In this document: positions 1-8,921 of the stretch, one piece after another
Layout of the letters: every line of letters begins with the position of its first letter
Numbering within the stretch: the first letter of the stretch is position 1
From: Wohlfahrtiimonas larvae
Lineage (GTDB): Bacteria; Pseudomonadota; Gammaproteobacteria; Cardiobacteriales; Wohlfahrtiimonadaceae
Direction: 5' to 3'
NCBI RefSeq assembly: GCF_039543665.1
Contig: NZ_BAABKE010000002.1
Coordinates: forward strand, 310,001-374,000
DNA: 64,000 bases
Program-made: the position numbers and the translations under genes
Notes under the pieces: model-generated
What the model was told of the DNA's origin: nothing
The model's database searches: none
Seen by the model: only the letters and a program-made list of their open reading frames with translations

Positions 1-204
1 AATCAGAGTTAAAAGGTAATAACCTAAAACAGTGGGTGGTAAGACCATGGGCAATGTTAGGATTGTATCTAAAAGATTTTTACCCCAAAAGTTTGCTCTG
101 GCTAAGAAAAACCCGATTAAAATACCGAACACAGAACCGATCAATGTTGCTAAGCCAGCAATTTTGAGTGTTAGCAGTAAAATCGGGTAAATAGATTCTA
201 ACAT
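1..204 (-). CDS. modB: Molybdate ABC transporter permease ModB (partial)
   Basis: N-terminal 68 residues of an ABC permease; the gene continues past the window's left edge. It encodes a first hydrophobic segment (residues about 8-35, with AGLATLIGSVFGILIGF) followed by LPMVLPPTVLGYYLL, the typical start of ModB/CysT-type permeases. Its ATG overlaps the stop of modA (TAATG at 206-202), so the two are translationally coupled. By family, ModB forms the inner-membrane channel of the molybdate importer with ModA and the ATPase ModC, which would lie to the left. Confidence 0.85.
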   Translation of the reverse strand, partial: MLESIYPILLLTLKIAGLATLIGSVFGILIGFFLARANFWGKNLLDTILTLPMVLPPTVLGYYLLTLI

Positions 205-944
205 TAAGGTTTAGTAAATCCGTAATCTTCTAAGATTTTTTGGCTTTCTGGCGTGAAAATGAATTCATAGAAACGCGCGCTACCATCTTTGCTTTCTTTG
301 GTTAAAGCAATTGGGTAAGAGATTTCAGTTTGTGTTGGCACTGTAAATGCAACATTGACTTCATCTTTCAGGATTGCCGCATCTGTACCATAAACAAAAC
401 CTGTTTCAGTTTCGCCTTGTGCAACGTATGCTAAAGATTGGCGAACACTTTCAGTTTCAATAAATTTTGGCTCTAAATCAGTCCATAACTTAGCAGCTTC
501 TAAAACACCTTTTGTATAGCGGCCAACAGGTACGCTTGCAGGATTTGCTAGAGCAATTTTATGGACATCTGTAGCTTTTAGATCATCTAATGTTTTGATA
601 GTTAACTTGCTATCTTTACCGATAACAACAACCAATGTGTTTTTAACAAAAGTTTTACGTGTGCCATCTTTGATTAATCCTTTTTCGACTGCTTTATCCA
701 TGGTTGTTTGGTCAGCAGAAGCAAAAATATCAACAGGAGCACCATTTTCCATCTGTTGCAATAAAGCACCTGAACCTGCATAATTCAGCATAACTTTATC
801 TTCAGGGTGTACTTTTTCATAGTTTTTAGCAATATCATTGAATGCATCAGTTAGGCTTGCAGCTGCTGAAACCATAATTTCTTCTGCATTTGCCATTGTG
901 AATATAGATGCGAGTAGTGCTGTTGCAATTAATTGTTTTTTCAT
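204..944 (-). CDS. modA: Molybdate-binding periplasmic protein ModA
   Basis: 246-residue substrate-binding protein. A signal peptide is clear (residues 1-20, ending ANA before EE). The mature start carries AAASLTDAFNDIA and the NYAGSGALLQQMENG / DIFASAD stretches typical of ModA, which binds molybdate or tungstate in the periplasm and hands it to ModBC. Transcribed toward modB with a 1-base stop/start overlap. Length is normal for the family. Molybdate specificity is inferred from family resemblance and the modB neighbour. Confidence 0.9.
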   Translation of the reverse strand: MKKQLIATALLASIFTMANAEEIMVSAAASLTDAFNDIAKNYEKVHPEDKVMLNYAGSGALLQQMENGAPVDIFASADQTTMDKAVEKGLIKDGTRKTFVKNTLVVVIGKDSKLTIKTLDDLKATDVHKIALANPASVPVGRYTKGVLEAAKLWTDLEPKFIETESVRQSLAYVAQGETETGFVYGTDAAILKDEVNVAFTVPTQTEISYPIALTKESKDGSARFYEFIFTPESQKILEDYGFTKP

Positions 945-1014
945 ACAAGCTCCACTTTATAAATAAATGAGTAGAGTCGTAATATACACTTTTATATATC
1001 GAAATACAATTGAA

Positions 1015-1641
1015 CTAATGAGTCATCACAATCCATCCTAATCCTTGTTCTTGTGAGTAATGGATAAATCTTTCTGTGGGTTCATTGCTGATGGAGAATC
1101 CTTTGCCAGGTTTTAGAATTACATTATGTAATGGCCATTTTACATTAGAAATAGAGACGTTTTCTAAGGTTGTAATCGGAATGATGCTAACATGTTTGAA
1201 TGATTTAGCTTCTAAAATGCGTTGGATTTTATGATTTAAAGAATATAATTCAGTTAGCCCATCTGTATGAAATATCTGTAAATCAGGATGATTGAGCAAA
1301 ATCATAAATAAGCTTAATTGATGATCTAATCTGCCACCTGTACCGCCAATCATGACGCAGTCGCTAATATTCAATGATACTGCTTTATTTAGTGCTATTT
1401 CTGTATCTAATAAATCTTTATCTGTCGGGAAAACTTCTGTTGGAATATGTGCAAATATTGTTTGACTATTTTCTTGACAAGAATCAAAGTCACCTACCCA
1501 CAGGTGCGGCTCAATATTTAAAAGTGAGCTGTGTTCGATGCCACCATCCACCGCAATGATGTAATCATTTTTTTGAAAAAAGTTTTTAAATTTAGTGTAA
1601 TCGATCGTGCCAGGTAACAATAAAATTAAGCGATCAAACAT
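1015..1641 (-). CDS. thiN: Thiamine pyrophosphokinase
   Basis: 208 residues. Transfers pyrophosphate from ATP to thiamine to make thiamine diphosphate. Recognised by the ordered family motifs AVDGG (about 30-34), VGDFDS (about 49-54), the acidic DKDLLDTEIAL and GGTGGRLDHQL, which build the nucleotide and thiamine site in this cytosolic enzyme. It stands alone, in the same direction as modA but 70 bp upstream of it, and divergent from ppa. No thiamine (TPP) riboswitch is visible in the 88 bp before the start. Confidence 0.88.
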   Translation of the reverse strand: MFDRLILLLPGTIDYTKFKNFFQKNDYIIAVDGGIEHSSLLNIEPHLWVGDFDSCQENSQTIFAHIPTEVFPTDKDLLDTEIALNKAVSLNISDCVMIGGTGGRLDHQLSLFMILLNHPDLQIFHTDGLTELYSLNHKIQRILEAKSFKHVSIIPITTLENVSISNVKWPLHNVILKPGKGFSISNEPTERFIHYSQEQGLGWIVMTH

Positions 1642-1682
1642 TTTGAGCCTTTTGTTTCGTGGAAGTTGGGGGGAGAAAAATG

Positions 1683-1688
1683 TATAAT
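1683..1688 (+). promoter_or_regulatory. Possible -10 box for ppa
   Basis: A perfect TATAAT 41 bp before the ppa start. No convincing -35 at 16-18 bp spacing is seen, so this is a weak call. Confidence 0.3.
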
Positions 1689-1729
1689 AACGCGTTTCTG
1701 ATTTTTCATCATTAAATAGAGGTTATAAT

Positions 1730-2266
1730 ATGAGTTTTGATTCAATCCCAGCTGCTAAAGATTTAAGCAAAATCACAGAAGATTTTAACTGTATTATTGA
1801 GATCCCAGCAGAATCTGATCCTGTTAAATACGAAATTGAAGATGATTTAGTATGGGTTGATCGTTTTGTGGGTACAAATATGCGTTACCCAGCAAACTAC
1901 GGCTATATTCCACAAACATTGTGTGATGATGGCGATGCATTGGATGTTTTAGTCGTGACACCATTCCCATTGATTCATGGCTGTGTTGTACGTGCGCGTC
2001 CTTTAGGTATGTTGAATATGACAGATGAATCAGGCGGCGATGCAAAATTAATCGCAGTACCTGTATCAAAATTGTGCCCAATGTATGACAATATTCAGTC
2101 AATTTCAGATTTACCAGAATTATTGGTTAAACAAATCGAATTCTTCTTCCAAAATTATAAAGGTTTGGAAAAAGGCAAATGGGTTAAATTAGATGGTTTC
2201 GGCTCTAAAGAAGATGCTGAAAAAGAGATCGTTAAATCATTAGAAATGTTCAATGCTAAGAAGTAA
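1730..2266 (+). CDS. ppa: Inorganic pyrophosphatase (family I)
   Basis: 178 residues, usual bacterial length (about 175). Hydrolyses PPi to two phosphates in the cytosol, pulling biosynthetic reactions forward. The signature DDGDALDVLV (about 66-75) gives the metal-binding aspartates, and MRYPANYGYIPQT is the conserved substrate-site stretch before it. Start chosen at ATG 1730, preceded by AGAGGTT. Single-gene unit followed by two hairpins. Confidence 0.95.
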   Translation: MSFDSIPAAKDLSKITEDFNCIIEIPAESDPVKYEIEDDLVWVDRFVGTNMRYPANYGYIPQTLCDDGDALDVLVVTPFPLIHGCVVRARPLGMLNMTDESGGDAKLIAVPVSKLCPMYDNIQSISDLPELLVKQIEFFFQNYKGLEKGKWVKLDGFGSKEDAEKEIVKSLEMFNAKK

Positions 2267-2293
2267 TTAATTTAATTGCATTGAGTTCAATTT

Positions 2294-2318
2294 ATATTTT
2301 GCCCGCAGGGCAAAATAT
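2294..2318 (+). repeat. Perfect hairpin downstream of ppa
   Basis: Arms of 11 bp (ATATTTTGCCC / GGGCAAAATAT) around a 3-nt GCA loop, 28 bp after ppa. There is no clear T-run, so it may stabilise the 3' end of the mRNA rather than terminate transcription by itself. Confidence 0.6.
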
Positions 2319-2366
2319 TGAAAGAAAATATTATATTAAGTGTGATTATGTTTTTAATGAATATTC

Positions 2367-2392
2367 AAAAAGCTGCGTAATGCAGCTTTTTT
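2367..2392. terminator. Bidirectional terminator between ppa and cobB
   Basis: AAAAAGCTGC, loop, GCAGCTTTTT: a 10-bp stem with U/A tracts on both sides, between two convergent genes. It overlaps the stop codon of cobB. Confidence 0.8.
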
Positions 2393-3107
2393 ATTGTCTG
2401 AGATTTTGTAAAAAGAGTTCAACGTATTTTGGTACAATTTTGCTTGCTAAGCCTTGATGTGATTCATCAAATTGTGATGTGCCTAAAGTTGGATCGAGAT
2501 TCAATTCAACAGTATGAGCGCCATGAGATTTAGCATAACTCATAAAGCCAGCAGCAGGATAAACATTACCTGATGTACCAATTGAGATGAAAAAATCGGC
2601 TTGAGCTAGTTGATCATAAATATAATCCATTGCTAATGGCATCTCACCAAACCAAACAATGTGTGGGCGAAGTGTTGCGGTTTGACAGCATTCACATAAT
2701 GAATTTTCTGTCACGTCAGCATGCCAATCATAGATTTGATCTGTAGTTGTACAGCGAACTTTTAAAAGCTCACCATGCATGTGAATTAAACTTTGACTGC
2801 CGGCGCGTTCGTGGAGATTGTCGACATTCTGTGTGACTAATAAGAAGTTTTGGCCCAAAGATTTTTCTAAATCCGCTAATGCAAAGTGAGCAGGATTCGG
2901 TTGAACACTAGGATGTTTGAGATGTTGTCTGCGCTCGTTATAAAATCTTTGAACTAATTTAGGATTAGCAAGAAAACCTTCTGGCGTTGCAACATCTTCA
3001 ATGCGATGCTCTTCCCATAATCCATCGGAAGCTCGGAATGTACGAATGCCTGACTCAGCAGAAATGCCTGCACCAGTTAAAATAACAACACAAGGTAAAA
3101 TAGACAT
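2391..3107 (-). CDS. cobB: NAD-dependent protein deacylase, sirtuin (CobB-like)
   Basis: Sirtuin removing acyl groups from protein lysines with NAD. Visible: NAD-binding LTGAGISAESGIRTFR near the N-terminus, TQNVDNLHERAG, the catalytic HMHG, zinc cysteines (VRC, then CECC) and LRPHIVWFGEMP. FYNERRQHL holds the Tyr-x-x-Arg pair that marks class III sirtuins able to remove succinyl/malonyl groups. The reading frame opens further upstream at a TTG (3128), but GGAGG ends 5 nt before ATG 3107, so I start there. It follows sspB closely, perhaps in the same transcript. Confidence 0.9.
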   Translation of the reverse strand: MSILPCVVILTGAGISAESGIRTFRASDGLWEEHRIEDVATPEGFLANPKLVQRFYNERRQHLKHPSVQPNPAHFALADLEKSLGQNFLLVTQNVDNLHERAGSQSLIHMHGELLKVRCTTTDQIYDWHADVTENSLCECCQTATLRPHIVWFGEMPLAMDYIYDQLAQADFFISIGTSGNVYPAAGFMSYAKSHGAHTVELNLDPTLGTSQFDESHQGLASKIVPKYVELFLQNLRQ

Positions 3108-3131
3108 CATAACCTCCGATGATGACAATGA

Positions 3132-3614
3132 TTATTCTACGATGGTTAAACTTGGCTTTTTAGTTGTTTTCTTAGTTGTTGATTTTTTCGCTGAAGGTTT
3201 TTTAGGTTCGTCTTTACAGTCATTGCTGACAACAGAAAATGGTGAAGCATCTTTTTTAGTGCTCTTAACATCTTCTTCTTTAACAAAAGGGTTTTCTGTT
3301 AATGCTTCAGCTGGAAATTCAATACCATGACCATTCTCACGTGCATAAATAGCAATAATTGAACCAATGGGGGCATTGATATCTACAGATACGCCATTAA
3401 AACGTGTAGAAAATGAAATCCATTCATTACCAAGATTTAAGTTATGTATAGCTGAAGGTAAAAGGTTTAAAATAATTTTACCTTCAGATATATATTGTTC
3501 AGGGACTTCAACATAAGGCAATGTAGCATCAATAGCAATATATGGTGTGACATTATTGTCTAATATCCATTCATAAAATGCTCTGATGATATATGGCTTA
3601 TTTGAAGTCATCAT
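3132..3614 (-). CDS. sspB: ClpXP specificity-enhancing factor SspB
   Basis: 160 residues. Adaptor that binds ssrA-tagged proteins and delivers them to ClpXP. The folded domain fills residues about 5-110 (PYIIRAFYEWILDNN, then LNLGNEWISFSTRFNG, IYARENGHGIEF), followed by an acidic/linker part and a Lys/Ser/Thr-rich C-terminus ending PSLTIVE, which matches the short ClpX-binding tail of SspB proteins. Directly downstream of sspA (3-bp gap), the classic sspAB arrangement. Confidence 0.92.
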   Translation of the reverse strand: MMTSNKPYIIRAFYEWILDNNVTPYIAIDATLPYVEVPEQYISEGKIILNLLPSAIHNLNLGNEWISFSTRFNGVSVDINAPIGSIIAIYARENGHGIEFPAEALTENPFVKEEDVKSTKKDASPFSVVSNDCKDEPKKPSAKKSTTKKTTKKPSLTIVE

Positions 3615-3617
3615 AAT

Positions 3618-4217
3618 TTATCCTTTTGATTTGTAGTAATGTTGAACGCTTTCTCGATTTAATATATTACTACTATATTCTTTTGTTGCTGTAGCTTTTT
3701 CAGGCACATCAATTTGATAAATTTTCAAGTACCAAAAGAAAGGTGCTAATGAGGCATCAATAATACTAAAATCATTGCCTTGAAAATAAATATTGCCTTC
3801 AAATAATGGATCATAGCGCAATAACAAATCATTAATAGCTTTGCTAGATTTTTTATCAGCCTCCCCTTTTTTGATCACTTTTTCCAATAACGGGTACCAT
3901 TCATGAATGATGCGTTTTAAAATCAATCTGAATTTACCACGATTGATAGGGTCATGAGGTAAAAGTGGTGGATGGGGGAAGCGTTCATCTAAAAATTCTA
4001 AGATAATGCTGGAATAATAGAGTGTAACTTCTTTTGTTTCTAAAGTTGGCAGAATTAATTGTTGGTTGATATCCAAAAGTTCTTCTGGTGGATTGGCGAT
4101 ATCAACATAAACAGCATCGCTTAATATATTTTTTTCTAATAATGTTATAGCAATGCGATCAGCATCTAATGAAGTGTTTTCTTGATAGAGCGTAAAGCCT
4201 GAACGACGTGTAGACAT
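3618..4217 (-). CDS. sspA: Stringent starvation protein A (SspA)
   Basis: About 199 residues with a glutathione-S-transferase fold: a thioredoxin-like half (TLYQENTSLDADRIAITLLEK) and an all-helical half. In E. coli SspA binds RNA polymerase and helps phage P1 late and acid-resistance gene expression; it is not an enzyme. The frame opens at a TTG (4241), but AAGGA sits 6 nt before ATG 4217, so that is the start chosen. It lies after petC, separated by a hairpin, and precedes sspB. Confidence 0.88.
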   Translation of the reverse strand: MSTRRSGFTLYQENTSLDADRIAITLLEKNILSDAVYVDIANPPEELLDINQQLILPTLETKEVTLYYSSIILEFLDERFPHPPLLPHDPINRGKFRLILKRIIHEWYPLLEKVIKKGEADKKSSKAINDLLLRYDPLFEGNIYFQGNDFSIIDASLAPFFWYLKIYQIDVPEKATATKEYSSNILNRESVQHYYKSKG

Positions 4218-4251
4218 TTTATTCCTTATACTTACAAACAAAATGAAAAGA

Positions 4252-4276
4252 ATGGGCTATCTATAAGATAGCCCAT
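4252..4276 (-). terminator. Hairpin terminator between petC and sspA
   Basis: Perfect 10-bp stem (ATGGGCTATC / GATAGCCCAT) with a 5-nt loop. On the minus strand it is followed by TCTTTTCATTTT. It probably limits read-through from petABC into sspAB. Confidence 0.65.
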
Positions 4277-4290
4277 CTTCGATTTACATA

Positions 4291-5121
4291 TTATTTAACA
4301 TCTTTCCAGTATTCTCTATTCATAAAGTATGCACATACAGTGAATACAACTAAGAATAAAATTACCCATGGGCCATATTGTGCTCGTTTAATTTGAGCAG
4401 GTTCTGCCACATATGATAAGAAGTTAACAATATCGCGAGTTGCAGTTTGGTATTCCTCAGGAGTCATTTTACCTGGTTTAACCAATTCTGTACCAACAAC
4501 TACAGACTGCATTTTACATTCTGCATCATCAGCAGCTTTACAGCCTGCAGGTAAGCGATCTTCATAGACTGGCTTATATTCACCTTGCAGTTCAACCAAT
4601 ACGTGTGGCATACCAACTGTTGGGAAGGCAATGTTGTTCACACCTAATGGGCGAGTATCATCCAAATAGAATGAATTCAAATAGTGATAAATATAGTCAG
4701 CACCATTTTTACGTGGTTCAACAGAGCCGTTTGGTGAGCCATCTCTTGCACGTGTGATGGTAGATAAATCAGGAGGAGCTTTACCAAACCATAAGTTTGA
4801 GTCAAAACGATTCATGGATGATTTCATTAAATCGCCAACTTTACTTGGTTGAAACTCGTTTTCACGTGTAGAGAAACTACCTGTATGAATTAATTTTTCT
4901 TTCACTTCATCATCAGTCATACCGATATCACGGCCTGTCACATTATAACGTTGAAACTCTAAAGAATGGCAACTGTGGCAGTACTGCATATATAATTCAG
5001 CACCATTTTGCAAAGATGCTTTATCATTCACATCGAGTTTTACAGGTGGCAAGCTATCTGCATTGGCAACTGTAGCTGACATTAATGAGAGCGTAATTAA
5101 TAAAAGTTTTAATTTTTTCAT
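4291..5121 (-). CDS. petC: Cytochrome c1 of the bc1 complex
   Basis: 276 residues. Exported c-type cytochrome that passes electrons from the Rieske protein to soluble cytochrome c. Visible: signal peptide (1-21), haem-binding CHSCH at 48-52, a Met-containing stretch AFPTVGMPHVLVEL that could give the sixth haem ligand, and a C-terminal membrane anchor (about 250-268) ending in basic residues. Last gene of petABC; its ATG overlaps the petB stop by 4 bp. Confidence 0.93.
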   Translation of the reverse strand: MKKLKLLLITLSLMSATVANADSLPPVKLDVNDKASLQNGAELYMQYCHSCHSLEFQRYNVTGRDIGMTDDEVKEKLIHTGSFSTRENEFQPSKVGDLMKSSMNRFDSNLWFGKAPPDLSTITRARDGSPNGSVEPRKNGADYIYHYLNSFYLDDTRPLGVNNIAFPTVGMPHVLVELQGEYKPVYEDRLPAGCKAADDAECKMQSVVVGTELVKPGKMTPEEYQTATRDIVNFLSYVAEPAQIKRAQYGPWVILFLVVFTVCAYFMNREYWKDVK

Positions 5122-6392
5122 TTCATTGTCACCCTTGTTGGCACTGGTTTTGTTTTATCTAGTTTGCTCCAAATTGGCATCAATAAGAAGAAAGCAAAAT
5201 AGTAAACAGTACATAGTCTTGCAACTAATGTTCTACCAGCTGTTGCTTCAACAACACCTAAATATCCTAATACTAAGAAGCAGATTACAAATAATGTTAA
5301 CAAGATTTTTGTTAATGGTCCTTTGTAACGGATAGATTTTACAGGGCTACGATCTAACCATGGTAATACAAATAGAACAGCAATCGCGCCACCCATACCA
5401 ATAACGCCCCAAATTTGTGTACCAAACCAAGAAGGAATTGCACGTAAAATAGAGTAGAACGGCGTAAAGTACCATACTGGTGCAATATGAGCAGGTGTTG
5501 CTAATGGGTTAGCGGGCTCAAAGTTTGGTTTTTCTAAGAAGTATCCGCCCATTTCTGGTGCATAGAAAACAATTAATGCAAAGATAATCAAAAAGATACC
5601 TACTGCAAAAGTATCATGCACAGTATAATAAGGGTGGAATGGGATACCATCTAAAGGTTTGCCTTCTTCATCTAAATGATCTTTGATTTCGATACCATCG
5701 GGGTTATTAGAACCAACATGGTGAAGAGCCAAGATGTGACCAATTACTAAGAATACTAATACTAATGGTAGTGCAATAACGTGTAACGCAAAGAAGCGAG
5801 ATACAGTTGCTGCAGAAATAACAAAGTCACCACGGATGAATTCTAATAAAGTATCACCAACATATGGGATTGCACCAAATAATGAGATAATTACTTGAGC
5901 GCCCCAGAATGACATTTGGCCATAAGGTAGTACGTATCCGATGAATGCTTCAGCCATCAATAATAGATAAATTAACATACCAAAGATCCATACTAATTCG
6001 CGTGGTTTACGGAAGGAGCCATACATTAAACCGCGGAACATGTGGATATAGACAACCACGAAGAACATTGACGCACCAACTTCATGCATATATCGTATGA
6101 CCCACATCCAGTCTACGTCACGCATGATTGCAGTTTCAACTGATGCGAATGCAATTGGCATACCTGTTTCGCTCAGTGTTGCATCTGGTATGTAGTGCAT
6201 AACTAACCAAATACCGGTAATTAATTGGTTAACCAATACAACCATAGATAATACACCGAAAACATACAGAACATTGAAGTTTTTAGGTGCATAATATTGT
6301 GTCATATGTTTGCGAGTCGCTTCGACAATCGGCAAACGATTATCGATCCAACCAACAATACCTTTTTGAGAACTATTTTCTTGGAATGCCAT
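5118..6392 (-). CDS. petB: Cytochrome b of the bc1 complex
   Basis: 424 residues, multi-spanning membrane subunit carrying the two b haems and the Qo/Qi quinone sites. Haem ligand pairs are visible as H103/H117 (YMHEVGAS, YIHMFRG) and H204/H219 (FALHVIALP, VIGHILALHH). The Qo motif is PVWY at 305-308 rather than PEWY, a variant known from beta- and gammaproteobacteria. Overlaps petA by one base and petC by four, so the three subunits are co-translated. Confidence 0.95.
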   Translation of the reverse strand: MAFQENSSQKGIVGWIDNRLPIVEATRKHMTQYYAPKNFNVLYVFGVLSMVVLVNQLITGIWLVMHYIPDATLSETGMPIAFASVETAIMRDVDWMWVIRYMHEVGASMFFVVVYIHMFRGLMYGSFRKPRELVWIFGMLIYLLLMAEAFIGYVLPYGQMSFWGAQVIISLFGAIPYVGDTLLEFIRGDFVISAATVSRFFALHVIALPLVLVFLVIGHILALHHVGSNNPDGIEIKDHLDEEGKPLDGIPFHPYYTVHDTFAVGIFLIIFALIVFYAPEMGGYFLEKPNFEPANPLATPAHIAPVWYFTPFYSILRAIPSWFGTQIWGVIGMGGAIAVLFVLPWLDRSPVKSIRYKGPLTKILLTLFVICFLVLGYLGVVEATAGRTLVARLCTVYYFAFFLLMPIWSKLDKTKPVPTRVTMK

Positions 6393-6982
6393 TATGCGCT
6401 CTCCTTATCTTGACCGATAATTAGACGGTTACCTTCTAAGAATTGGTAGCTTGGAACGATTAGGTTGGTTGGAGCAGGAACGTTTTTATAAACGCGGCCA
6501 GCTAAGTCAAACTTAGAACCATGGCAAGGACAGAAGAAGCCACCCATCCAATTTTCTGCAGGGACAACATTAGGGCGATAAGTTGGTGAGCAACCTAAGT
6601 GTGTACAGATACCAACAAGTACCAAGATTTCTTTTTTCTCAGAACGCCATGCATTAGTTGCGTAGCTTGGTTGTTGTTCCATTTTTGAATCCGGATCTGC
6701 TAAGTCTGATGCAGGTACTTTTTCTAAAAGAGAAAGCATTTCTGGCGTTCTGCTTAAAATCCAAACAGGTTTACCTTGCCACTCAACGCGTAATAATTCG
6801 CCTGGTTTGAGTTTAGATAGATCCACTTCTACAGGTGCGCCAGCGTTTTTTGCTTTTTCGCTAGGCATCCAAGAAGCAATGAAAGGGTAGGCTAGGAACA
6901 TTGCCCCTGCACCGCCTACTGCTGACGTTGCTAGCGTCAGAACACGTCGTCTTTTGAGATCGACATTGTTGTTATCACTCAT
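6392..6982 (-). CDS. petA: Rieske iron-sulfur subunit of the bc1 complex
   Basis: 196 residues. Accepts electrons from quinol at the Qo site. The 2Fe-2S ligands are in CTHLGC (about 126-131) and CPCHGS (about 151-156). The N-terminus has KRRRVLT followed by a hydrophobic segment, the Tat-type signal anchor usual for Rieske proteins. GGAG lies 6 nt before ATG 6982, which I prefer to the GTG one codon earlier. First gene of petABC. Confidence 0.95.
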   Translation of the reverse strand: MSDNNNVDLKRRRVLTLATSAVGGAGAMFLAYPFIASWMPSEKAKNAGAPVEVDLSKLKPGELLRVEWQGKPVWILSRTPEMLSLLEKVPASDLADPDSKMEQQPSYATNAWRSEKKEILVLVGICTHLGCSPTYRPNVVPAENWMGGFFCPCHGSKFDLAGRVYKNVPAPTNLIVPSYQFLEGNRLIIGQDKESA

Positions 6983-7023
6983 CACATTCTCCGATATGTA
7001 TTTTAATATACTGACTAAAACTA

Positions 7024-7590
7024 TTATTTCACGCGAGAGACATATTCGCCTGTACGTGTGTCAACCTTAACAACTTCATCAATTTGAAGGAAAAGAGGTA
7101 CGCGAATAACGGCGCCAGTTTCTAGAGTTGCTGGTTTACCGCCTGTGCCTGCTGTATCACCTTTTAAGCCTGGGTCTGTTTCTACAACTTTTAATTCAAC
7201 AAAGTTTGGTGGAGTAACAGAAATAGGGACACCATTCCAAAGGGTAATAACGCAAACATCTTGTTCTTTTAACCATTTCTTAACATCACTAACAGCTGCT
7301 TCAGATGCGCCTACTTGGTCAAAAGTTGTTTGATTCATAAAGTGCCAAAATTCACCATCATTGTATAGATATTCCATATCTACATCGATGACATCAGCCG
7401 CTTCAACAGTATCGCCAGATTTGAATGTTTTTTCAATCACACGACCAGTTTTAAGATTTTTATAACGAACACGGTTAAAAGCTTGGCCTTTACCTGGTTT
7501 AACCATTTCATTTTCAACAATGCTGCATGGATCATTGTCAATCATGATTTTTAAGCCGCTTTTAAATTCATTTGTACTATAAGTTGCCAT
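7024..7590 (-). CDS. efp: Elongation factor P
   Basis: 188 residues, full length. Binds the ribosome between P and E sites and relieves stalling at polyproline. The tip loop reads KPGKGQ with lysine at position 34, the residue that EpmA/EpmB beta-lysylate in gammaproteobacteria, rather than the arginine of the rhamnosylated type; epmAB are not in the window. C-terminal OB domain ends TGEYVSRVK, as usual. Monocistronic by spacing. Confidence 0.96.
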   Translation of the reverse strand: MATYSTNEFKSGLKIMIDNDPCSIVENEMVKPGKGQAFNRVRYKNLKTGRVIEKTFKSGDTVEAADVIDVDMEYLYNDGEFWHFMNQTTFDQVGASEAAVSDVKKWLKEQDVCVITLWNGVPISVTPPNFVELKVVETDPGLKGDTAGTGGKPATLETGAVIRVPLFLQIDEVVKVDTRTGEYVSRVK

Positions 7591-7696
7591 AAATACCTAT
7601 TCTCATTTCAAATTGTTTATAAAAAACTCTCACATTATACGATATATTTACTCATAAAATCATGATAAAAGTTAACTCTCTGTTTATTAAAATAAT

Positions 7697-8746
7697 CTAT
7701 GAGAATAATCGACACTTATGCGTAAACTCTAAAGAGTTTTGTTCAGCATAACTTTTATGAAAGTTTAGAATATCTGTAACTTCATTTTTAGAACCAATAA
7801 TAACAGGAACTCTTTGATGTAATCCAGATGGTTTAAGATCTAAAATTCTTTGATAACCTGTTGTTGCGATTCCACCAGCTTGTTCAACTAAAAAAGAGAT
7901 AGGATTTGCTTCATACATTAATCGTAAGCGACCGCCTTTTGCTCGAATGCCTTCGTCAATTGGATATGCAAACATACCACCACGCATCAGAATGCGGTGT
8001 ACATCCATTACCATAGCGCCAACCCAGCGCATTGTATAACGCTTGCCTTTAGGTCCGTTTTTACCAGCCTCACGATCTTCAACGTATTGACGCATAGGCT
8101 TTTCCCAGCCTAAACGATTAGCATGATTAATGGAATATTCTGCTGAGTCTTCAGGAATTTGAATATCTTTGTGTGTTAATACAAACTCGCCAATATCAGG
8201 ATCTAATGTAAATGCATGTGTTCCATGACCAATGGAAATGACAATCATTGTAGCAGGGCCATATAAACAGTAGCCCGCACAAACTTGTTTTGTTCCTTCT
8301 TGGAGAAAATCTTCTTCTGTTGGGTTTTCTTTATCAGAGCGCATAATAGAAAATATTGTGCCGATAGGGCCATCCACATCAATATTACTTGAGCCATCTA
8401 GAGGATCAAATACTAATAAATATTTGCCTTTAGGTTGGCCATCAGGAATAGGGTAAACTTCTTCCATTTCTTCACTTGCCATTGCAGCGATATGACCGCG
8501 CCAAATATTATTTTTAATGAATAGTTCATTGGCAATAATATCTAGTTTTTTTTGCTGCTCACCTTGGCAGTTATCACTTTCAGCATTGCCTAAAACGTCG
8601 ACTAAAGCGCCTTTTCTAACTGCAGCTGAAATAGTTTTGCAGGCCAATGCGATGTCATTCATCAACAATGTAAATGAGCCTGTGGCTTCAGGGTAAAGAC
8701 GTTGTTCTTCGATTAAATACTGAGACAACGGAGTGCCTAGTTGCAT
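7697..8746 (-). CDS. fbp: Fructose-1,6-bisphosphatase class I
   Basis: About 349 residues. Gluconeogenic enzyme removing the 1-phosphate of fructose-1,6-bisphosphate. The metal site FDPLDGSSNIDVDG is intact, with MRWVGAMVMDVHRIL and AKGGRLRLMYEANP downstream. The frame can be extended to a TTG at 8761, but GGGAG lies 8 nt before ATG 8746 (MQLGTPLSQ), so I start there. Divergent from fur. Confidence 0.94.
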   Translation of the reverse strand: MQLGTPLSQYLIEEQRLYPEATGSFTLLMNDIALACKTISAAVRKGALVDVLGNAESDNCQGEQQKKLDIIANELFIKNNIWRGHIAAMASEEMEEVYPIPDGQPKGKYLLVFDPLDGSSNIDVDGPIGTIFSIMRSDKENPTEEDFLQEGTKQVCAGYCLYGPATMIVISIGHGTHAFTLDPDIGEFVLTHKDIQIPEDSAEYSINHANRLGWEKPMRQYVEDREAGKNGPKGKRYTMRWVGAMVMDVHRILMRGGMFAYPIDEGIRAKGGRLRLMYEANPISFLVEQAGGIATTGYQRILDLKPSGLHQRVPVIIGSKNEVTDILNFHKSYAEQNSLEFTHKCRLFS

Positions 8747-8877
8747 TACATATGCTCCCAATTATAAAAATGCGCACATAGTACTCGGTTTCACGTATAA
8801 ATAAAAGTCTAAATGATTTGCTTTAAGATATGCTATCTTTAATAACTACACAGAAAGGGAATATTTCTGTATTTAAT

Positions 8878-8896
8878 GTTATAATTAATCATTGTT
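8878..8896 (+). promoter_or_regulatory. Possible Fur box upstream of fur
   Basis: GTTATAATTAATCATTGTT matches 12 of 19 positions of the classical Fur box and lies 26 bp before the fur start, where autoregulation would act. AT-rich surroundings make chance matches likely. Confidence 0.3.
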
Positions 8897-8921
8897 GATT
8901 ACTTTTATATAGGCGGATTAA

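Noticed and set aside
1554..1729. TPP riboswitch near thiamine pyrophosphokinase
   Set aside because: The short space upstream of the gene has none of the conserved TPP-riboswitch elements such as CUGAGA.
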